DNA from: HGM20899 sp964615195
GTDB taxonomy: Bacteria; Pseudomonadota; Gammaproteobacteria; Enterobacterales; Succinivibrionaceae
Direction of reading: 5' to 3'
NCBI GenBank assembly: GCA_964615195.1
Contig: CAZTNG010000040.1
Coordinates: forward strand, 1 to 19,546
DNA: 19,546 nt
The first letter of the stretch is position 1; every line of letters begins with the position of its first letter. This document shows, one piece after another, positions 14,192 through 19,546 of the stretch. Position numbers and translations under genes: made by a program. The notes beneath the pieces are model-generated. The model worked only from the letters and a program-made list of their open reading frames with translations, ran no database searches and was not told the DNA's origin.

Positions 14192-17100
14192 ATGAAGACT
14201 TATAAGTTTCTAATTTCAATATTGATGTTTTTTGCATTTTTTTCAGTATGTAATGCTGAAATTCCTAATAGTTACTTAGATAAGGATCCTGCCGGTGTTG
14301 GTTTAACAATTAAAACTATTCAAGCAAAAATAGAAACAATCAACAGCAAAGGAGAATCCATTACTGAATCAGATAAGCAAGAAAAAGTTAATTACTTAGC
14401 AATACTTGATTCTGATGAAGCTATTATACATTATGAGCAACGTACAGAACTTATAAAAAATTTTGTTAGTGAAAAAAGCTCAGAATTCATAAAAAAGATT
14501 AACAAACAAACCAATGAAGTAAAAAAATCTAAAAAAGTAGATTCTGTTAAGGATTTACCAAGTTTGTTAAAGGTTCAAGGTGAGTATATTGCTTTACGTG
14601 ATGAAACCAATAATACTATAGCTCAGTTACAAAAATACATAGATGGAACAAATTCATTAACTAAGAATTCCCAAGATGTTGCTGATGTGGGAACAGATAA
14701 AATTATTGCAAATCGAAACCTTTTAGCGGGAACATCAGGGCAACATTTATCAAACTCTGAGAGATTAAAAGTATCAGCAGATAATGCTGCAATTCAAGCG
14801 CAAATAGAAAGTAATCAATATGCTATAGCTAATGTAAGTTTAATGCTAGAAAAGCTTAATACTAGATTACAAGCCTATCAAGATTTATTAGCTGCTGTTG
14901 AAATTCAATTAAGTTCTGTAAATGATAAGATTCAAGAAATCCGCAAAAATGAAGCTTTATCGCAAGAGAGTGTTGTTAATGCTGAACAACAGATGACAGA
15001 TAATAAACACCCATTTATTGAAATTTTAGCTAATGAAAATCAAAATTTTATTAATTTTTTGGCTGATTGTTTTGATAAAACAAATAATAATAATAAAACA
15101 AATGCCTATCTTACTACATTGATTGATAGAACAAAGAAAATTGAATCTGATATAAATAGCCAAATAAAATATTTCAATGATACTATATTTTTGTCACAAA
15201 TTTTATTTAATCAACAACACATTATTCCTAATTATATTTTAGTTGGTAATACTTCTGACGATATAAGTGATTTACGTGTTTCTCAATATAAATATAGTAG
15301 TGAACTAGAACAAATGAGCAATCGTGAGCAATACATAAAGGATTTGTGGCGAAAAAAACAAATGGAAGGGGATTTTCCTCTTGAAATATTAGATGATGTA
15401 AACAAACTTCTAGATGTAAGAGCAAAAGTCTTAGTAAAGTTAAGTAGTGAGCTTACTGTTGAATTAAATAGTTCTGTTAATGTACAAATAAATTACCAAA
15501 AATATGTAAAATTTAAAGAAAATTTGAATAATCAAATATATGAACAGATGTTTTGGTGTCCATCAAATAAAGCAATTAATGCAAAATGGTTTAAGAGTTT
15601 TAAAGAAACACTTGCGGAACAAAAAGTTTTTTTGAGTGATAGCTTTGGTCAATTACGTTTCGCGTCCCCTAAAATTTATCGTATTCTTAATGGCGCTCCA
15701 ATATTAATTTTATTGATTGCTATCTTTTTATTGAGAAATAAAATTAATAATAAGTTAAAGCAGCTTAATAATTACGTGGGACGTTTTAGTAAGGATAACC
15801 ATTTAATAACAATAAAATCGATAGGCTTATGTTTGCTAAAATGTTTGTTATGGCCATTGATCGTTTTATTTTTTGGTATTGAACTAATAAATTACATAGA
15901 TTTTGGAAGTACTAGTGATGTAATTGAATCTTTTGATAAAAGTGCAATGCTTATAGTATTCCATTTAAGTTGGTTAATATGGATATCATTTTTCTATTTG
16001 GAAATCTATCGACCAAATGGTGTTGCCGAGAAGCATTTTGGAATAGTTTATAATAATAAGCATGTAAATAGTTTAAGAAGAATATTTATTTACTTGGCTG
16101 TCATTTTAGTTTTAGTTTTATGGAAAGAGTATCAACCAGAAACTTTCGCTAAGGATGTCATAGGTCAATTGTCGATGATTGGTCTTGTTTTAGGCATAAC
16201 TTTCGAATTTTTAATTCAGCTTAAAAATAAATTTAGTGATGGCAATAGTTGGTGGTCACGTTTTGTTGTTATGCTAATAATAGGAATTTTGCTTTTTGTA
16301 GTGGTTTTGACTGCATGTGGATATTACTACTCAGCAATACGTATTTCAGATAGATTGATAGTAACTTATTATATTATTTTAGCTTACAACATAATTTATC
16401 AAACAATAACAAGATCTTTAAGTTTAGCAGCTCGTCGTTTGAAGTTTAAGCGTGCTAGAGAAGCTAGAGAAGCTAAGAAGTTAGATGATAATACAAATAA
16501 TAATAACGATAGTGAAGTTGTAGATAGTGTTGATGAAGAAATGCCAATTTCTGAAATAAGTAACCAATCTCAAAGTATAGTTAAATATATGATGATATCA
16601 ATTTTTGCTTTAGTGTTATATCAAATTTGGAGTGAAATCTTATCAGTAACAAGCTATTTTGAGTATATATCCTTATATGACATTAAGGCTGATGATCAGT
16701 CTGTTATTAGAACAATATCTTTAATGGATATTTTGGTTGTATCGTATTCAATATTGATAACAACTATCGTTACAAAGAATTTTCCAGGTGTGCTTGAAGT
16801 TATTTTCTTTAATCGTTTTGCAAATTTACAACGATTTAGTTATTCGATTGTATCTGTTGTTACCTACGTATTGATTGCTATTTGTACTATATTTTGTTGT
16901 GCAAAACTCGGATTGTCATGGGAAAAGTTACAGTGGTTAGTTGCCGCGTTATCTGTGGGCCTTGGATTTGGTTTGCAAGAAATTTTTGCGAATTTTATAT
17001 CTGGTTTGATTATTTTATTTGAAAGGCCAGTGAGAATTGGAGATATCATTACAATAAATAACCATAGTGGAGTCGTTTCAAAAATTCGTATTCGTGCTAC

Positions 17101-17599
17101 TACAATTACTGATTTTGATAGAAAGGATTATGTTGTGCCTAATAGAGAGTTTATTACTAGCTCTTTAACCAATTGGTCATTAAACGATTCTATAACTCGT
17201 TTAATTGTGCAGATAGGCGTTGGATATGGTTCAAGTGTAGATGTCGTTCGTGATGCTCTAAAGAGAGTAGCTGATAGAAATTCTTATGTTCTTAAAGATC
17301 CTGAATGTAAGATTTATTTTACAAGCTTTGGTGATAGCAATTTAAATTTTGAATTACGTGTTTATGTACGTAAAACGATAGATCGTAATCCATGCTTAGA
17401 TAGTATTAATACAGATATCTATAATGAATTTAATCGCTTAGGTATTGAGATTGCGTTCAATCAGATGGATGTATATGTAAAGAATATTCATTCTGGACAA
17501 GAAATAAAGGTTGATCATCGTTTTGATGGACTGAGAGATGATAAAACTATAAAGCAAAATTTAGATTCTGCAAAACTAGTTACAGAAGTCCCTAAGTAG
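14192..17599 (+). CDS. Large mechanosensitive channel of the MscK/MscM type (MscS superfamily)
   Basis: Inner-membrane channel that opens under membrane tension to release solutes on osmotic downshock. The 1135 residues comprise a Sec signal peptide (1-22, ending CNA before EIP), a long periplasmic domain rich in coiled coil (about 23-495), a multi-helix membrane region beginning near residue 500, a charged cytoplasmic loop (about 750-790, Arg/Lys-rich then Asn/Asp/Glu-rich), and a C-terminal MscS domain. The pore helix LSVGLGFGLQEIFANFISGLIILFERPVRIGD starts near 920, and the beta domain and vestibule follow (VVPNREFITSSLTNWS, IGVGYGSSVDVVRDAL, IAFNQMDVYVKN). Length and C-terminus fit E. coli MscK (1120 aa); MscM/YjeP has the same architecture, so I leave the symbol open. 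The ATG at 14192 follows AGGTGA (14183-14188). It is transcribed toward serS but ended by its own terminator. Confidence 0.93.
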   Translation: MKTYKFLISILMFFAFFSVCNAEIPNSYLDKDPAGVGLTIKTIQAKIETINSKGESITESDKQEKVNYLAILDSDEAIIHYEQRTELIKNFVSEKSSEFIKKINKQTNEVKKSKKVDSVKDLPSLLKVQGEYIALRDETNNTIAQLQKYIDGTNSLTKNSQDVADVGTDKIIANRNLLAGTSGQHLSNSERLKVSADNAAIQAQIESNQYAIANVSLMLEKLNTRLQAYQDLLAAVEIQLSSVNDKIQEIRKNEALSQESVVNAEQQMTDNKHPFIEILANENQNFINFLADCFDKTNNNNKTNAYLTTLIDRTKKIESDINSQIKYFNDTIFLSQILFNQQHIIPNYILVGNTSDDISDLRVSQYKYSSELEQMSNREQYIKDLWRKKQMEGDFPLEILDDVNKLLDVRAKVLVKLSSELTVELNSSVNVQINYQKYVKFKENLNNQIYEQMFWCPSNKAINAKWFKSFKETLAEQKVFLSDSFGQLRFASPKIYRILNGAPILILLIAIFLLRNKINNKLKQLNNYVGRFSKDNHLITIKSIGLCLLKCLLWPLIVLFFGIELINYIDFGSTSDVIESFDKSAMLIVFHLSWLIWISFFYLEIYRPNGVAEKHFGIVYNNKHVNSLRRIFIYLAVILVLVLWKEYQPETFAKDVIGQLSMIGLVLGITFEFLIQLKNKFSDGNSWWSRFVVMLIIGILLFVVVLTACGYYYSAIRISDRLIVTYYIILAYNIIYQTITRSLSLAARRLKFKRAREAREAKKLDDNTNNNNDSEVVDSVDEEMPISEISNQSQSIVKYMMISIFALVLYQIWSEILSVTSYFEYISLYDIKADDQSVIRTISLMDILVVSYSILITTIVTKNFPGVLEVIFFNRFANLQRFSYSIVSVVTYVLIAICTIFCCAKLGLSWEKLQWLVAALSVGLGFGLQEIFANFISGLIILFERPVRIGDIITINNHSGVVSKIRIRATTITDFDRKDYVVPNREFITSSLTNWSLNDSITRLIVQIGVGYGSSVDVVRDALKRVADRNSYVLKDPECKIYFTSFGDSNLNFELRVYVRKTIDRNPCLDSINTDIYNEFNRLGIEIAFNQMDVYVKNIHSGQEIKVDHRFDGLRDDKTIKQNLDSAKLVTEVPK

Positions 17600-17626
17600 T
17601 AAATTTAAATTTTTACTTCTAACTAG

Positions 17627-17665
17627 AGAAACGGTCTTACTTCAAAGGCCGTTTCTTGTTTTTTT
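17627..17665 (+). terminator. Rho-independent terminator after the mechanosensitive channel gene
   Basis: AGAAACGG (17627-17634) pairs with CCGTTTCT (17649-17656); an inner CTT/AAG helix extends the stem through a T-G pair. The T-tract TTGTTTTTTT follows. Its T-tract overlaps the -35 of the serS promoter. Confidence 0.92.
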
Positions 17666-17684
17666 ACAGAAAGCAAAGTATAAT
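17656..17684 (+). promoter_or_regulatory. Sigma70 promoter of serS
   Basis: TTGTTT (17656-17661), a 17-nt spacer and a perfect TATAAT (17679-17684) predict a start near 17691 and a leader of about 86 nt. The leader contains a short hairpin GG(C)CGT/ACGCC (17716-17731). There is no T-box. Confidence 0.8.
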
Positions 17685-17776
17685 TGCCATCAATTAGATA
17701 TCCCCAAAAGATATTGGCCGTGAATTACGCCAAGACGTGATTAAAATAACTATTTGTTAAATTTATGGGTTTATAA

Positions 17777-19078
17777 ATGCTCGATTCAAAGTATCTCCGC
17801 GGTGAAGTAGAATACGCCGCAAGTCGTCTAGCCACACGTAATTTTGTTCTGGATGTTAGTAAGCTTAACTCGCTTGAAGAACAACGTAAGAGCCTTCAAA
17901 TCAAGACTCAGGATTTGCAGTCACAGCGTAATAGTATTTCGAAATCCATTGGTATTGCCATTAAAAATGGTGAAGACGTTAGTGCGATTAAAGAAAATGT
18001 TAGAAAGCTTGGTGAAGAGTTAGATGAAGTTAAAACTGAACAAGATAAAATTCTTGCTCAAATTAAAGAATATTCATTAACAATCCCAAATCTTCCAGAT
18101 GAATCTGTTCCTGTTGGTAAAGATGACAGTGAAAATGTTGAAGTTCGTCGTGTAGGTGTTCCTCGTGAATTTGATTTTCCGATCAAGGATCATGTTGCAT
18201 TAGGTGAAGGTTTAGAGCAGTTAGATTTCGATAATGCTAGAAAAATTTCTGGCGCGCGTTTTGCGTTTATGCGTGGTCCAATAGCTAGATTGCATCGTGC
18301 ATTATCTCAATTTATGTTAGATTTGCATGTTGAAAAGCATGGATATACTGAGTGTTATGTTCCATACCTTGTAAATCATGATAGTTTATATGGTACTGGT
18401 CAGATGCCTAAATTTGCGCAAGACTTATTCCATACATCACTTGATGGTGATGCTGATGGTGATAATGTAAATCGCAAATTCTGTTTAATTCCAACAGCTG
18501 AAGTTCCTCTTACAAATATGGTTAGAGATGTAATTCTTGATGAAAAACAGTTACCATTAAAAATTACTGCTCATACTCCTTGCTTCCGTTCTGAAGCAGG
18601 CTCAGCTGGTCGTGATACTCGTGGTTTAATTAGAATGCATCAATTTGATAAAGTTGAAATGGTGCAGATTGTAGATCCTGAAAAATCTTTTGCAGCATTA
18701 GAAGAATTAACTTCTAATGCAGAAGATGTACTTAAGGAGTTAGGTCTTCCATATCGTGTAGTTGCTTTGTCTACTGGAGATATGGGTTTTAGCGCAGCAA
18801 AGACATATGATTTAGAAGTTTGGGTTCCTGCTCAAAATACTTATCGTGAAATTTCTTCATGCTCTAATTGTACTGATTTCCAAGCTCGTAGAATGCAAGC
18901 TAGATTCCGTGATGCTGATGGTAAGACAAAGTTAGTTCATACATTAAATGGATCTGGTTTAGCCGTAGGTCGTTGCCTTGTTGCTGTAATGGAAAATTAT
19001 CAGCAGGCAGATGGTTCAATTATAATTCCTGAAGTATTGCGTAAATATATGAGTGGTCAAGAAGTTATTGGCAAGTAA
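17777..19078 (+). CDS. serS: Serine--tRNA ligase (SerRS)
   Basis: Class II aminoacyl-tRNA synthetase that charges tRNA-Ser (and tRNA-Sec) with serine in the cytoplasm. The 433 residues show the N-terminal antiparallel coiled-coil arm that grips the long variable arm of tRNA-Ser (about 25-105), then the catalytic domain: TAEVPLTN, motif 2 TPCFRSEAGSAGRDTRGLIRMHQF (from 267, Arg271), EISSCSNCTDFQARR and motif 3 GSGLAVGRCLVAVMENYQ (392 onward, Arg399). Length matches E. coli (430 aa). The ATG at 17777 has GGG at 17767-17769 as a modest Shine-Dalgarno. In E. coli serS directly follows rarA; here about 10 kb of other genes lie between them, so serS has its own promoter and terminator. Confidence 0.98.
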   Translation: MLDSKYLRGEVEYAASRLATRNFVLDVSKLNSLEEQRKSLQIKTQDLQSQRNSISKSIGIAIKNGEDVSAIKENVRKLGEELDEVKTEQDKILAQIKEYSLTIPNLPDESVPVGKDDSENVEVRRVGVPREFDFPIKDHVALGEGLEQLDFDNARKISGARFAFMRGPIARLHRALSQFMLDLHVEKHGYTECYVPYLVNHDSLYGTGQMPKFAQDLFHTSLDGDADGDNVNRKFCLIPTAEVPLTNMVRDVILDEKQLPLKITAHTPCFRSEAGSAGRDTRGLIRMHQFDKVEMVQIVDPEKSFAALEELTSNAEDVLKELGLPYRVVALSTGDMGFSAAKTYDLEVWVPAQNTYREISSCSNCTDFQARRMQARFRDADGKTKLVHTLNGSGLAVGRCLVAVMENYQQADGSIIIPEVLRKYMSGQEVIGK

Positions 19079-19101
19079 TTACTAATACATTCTTTGTTAT
19101 G

Positions 19102-19134
19102 GCCGTGCAATTTATATTGTTGCACGGCTTTTTT
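19102..19134 (+). terminator. Rho-independent terminator after serS
   Basis: GCCGTGCAA (19102-19110) and TTGCACGGC (19120-19128) form a perfect 9-bp stem with a 9-nt loop, followed by TTTTTTATTTT. It is the strongest hairpin in the window. Confidence 0.96.
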
Positions 19135-19398
19135 ATTTTATAAAGTAATGTATTTGTTTAAATAATGTTAACAAATTAATTTGTTAGTCAAGAGCTTTTA
19201 TATTGAATTACTTATGTTAATTCCTTAAATATAAAAGATTAGGTTGATTATTTTTTTTATAGTTAATTATTATGTTTAAGTAAAGTTTTTACAAAAGCGT
19301 TGAAAATGTTTTCATTATGTTAAATAAATGTTACAAATATTTGTTTTATAGTATATACTGATAGTGTAAATTGTTCTATTTATATTATTAGGTTAGTT
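19135..19398 (+). promoter_or_regulatory. Regulatory region of the downstream secreted-protein gene
   Basis: This AT-rich stretch holds an 18-bp perfect palindrome (19169-19186), an inverted repeat TGAAAA-TG-TTTTCA (19301-19314), and an ArcA-box-like 15-mer GTTAAATAAATGTTA (19319-19333; 14 of 15 to the published E. coli consensus as I recall it). It also has a promoter candidate TTACAA-N17-TATACT (19331-19336 and 19354-19359) with a predicted start near 19366. The ArcA-like site overlaps the -35, where binding would affect initiation. Confidence 0.5.
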
Positions 19399-19546
19399 AT
19401 GGCAAATAAAATTGTTAGTTTAAAGTTTAAAAGAACTATGCTAAGTTTAGCTGTTGGCCTGTCTATAGCTACAGCTAGTGCTTTTTCTCAGGAAGCGCAT
19501 GCAGTTGTTGCGGCAACGCACATTTATCACAATCATATGCCAAATT
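19399..19546 (+). CDS. Secreted protein, 5' end only (cut by window edge)
   Basis: An ORF starting at the ATG at 19399, with TAGG 6 nt upstream, runs off the window after 49 codons. The first 35 residues look like a Sec signal peptide: a Lys/Arg-rich start (NKIVSLKFKR), a hydrophobic core (MLSLAVGLSIATASAF) and AHA before VVAA. ASA (residues 26-28) is an alternative cleavage site. The mature start contains a His-rich HIYHNHMPN (41-49), which could be a metal site or the first strand of an enzyme barrel. Too little is visible to name a family. Confidence 0.8.
   Translation, partial: MANKIVSLKFKRTMLSLAVGLSIATASAFSQEAHAVVAATHIYHNHMPN

Noticed and set aside
17765..17776. Three-codon ORF (ATG GGT TTA TAA) directly before the serS start
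   Set aside because: Its ATGGGT doubles as the only candidate Shine-Dalgarno for serS, and mini-ORFs this short arise by chance.
1..19546. CRISPR arrays, tRNA/rRNA genes, IS elements or prophage
   Set aside because: No regularly spaced repeats, no cloverleaf with CCA-adjacent acceptor, and no transposase, integrase or phage reading frames were found.

Overview
This is an AT-rich stretch of chromosome (roughly 30% GC by eye) from a Gammaproteobacterium. The run lrp - ftsK - lolA - rarA ... serS is the classic gammaproteobacterial core order (contiguous in E. coli), and the Lrp, LolA, RarA, FtsK and SerRS proteins read as close relatives of the enterobacterial ones. The low GC, and several accessory genes that look Firmicutes-like, suggest a gut-associated low-GC lineage such as Succinivibrionaceae or Orbaceae. 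That family-level placement is a guess.

Layout. (1) 22-817, minus strand: a secreted four-EF-hand protein with His/Met-rich segments and its own terminator. (2) 833-1736: a gene-free region of about 0.9 kb that should hold the lrp promoter and leader. It contains a candidate promoter and two alternative hairpins competing for the same 8-nt segment. (3) 1737-7798, plus strand: lrp with a strong terminator, then ftsK, lolA and rarA in close succession (lolA and rarA overlap by 20 nt), closed by a bidirectional terminator. (4) 7851-17599: about 10 kb of accessory genes set between rarA and serS. They are a P1B-type heavy-metal ATPase (minus) divergent from a TetR repressor, an orphan lipoprotein (minus), a LysR regulator followed by a Firmicutes-style metF, and a large MscK/MscM-type mechanosensitive channel. 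(5) 17656-19134: serS with a near-consensus promoter and terminator. (6) 19135-19546: an AT-rich promoter region with an 18-bp perfect palindrome and an ArcA-like box, leading into the 5' end of a secreted protein cut by the window edge.

Functionally, the core block covers amino-acid-responsive regulation (Lrp), division and chromosome segregation (FtsK), lipoprotein trafficking (LolA), replication-fork maintenance (RarA) and tRNA-Ser charging (SerS). The accessory block adds metal efflux under apparent TetR control, folate-dependent methyl-group supply (metF) and osmotic-downshock protection. The best-supported new observation is the regulatory layout of the ATPase/tetR divergent region: two copies of an 11-bp element, one between the -35 and -10 of the tetR promoter and one just downstream of the ATPase start site. 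No phage, IS, CRISPR or RNA-gene signature was found.
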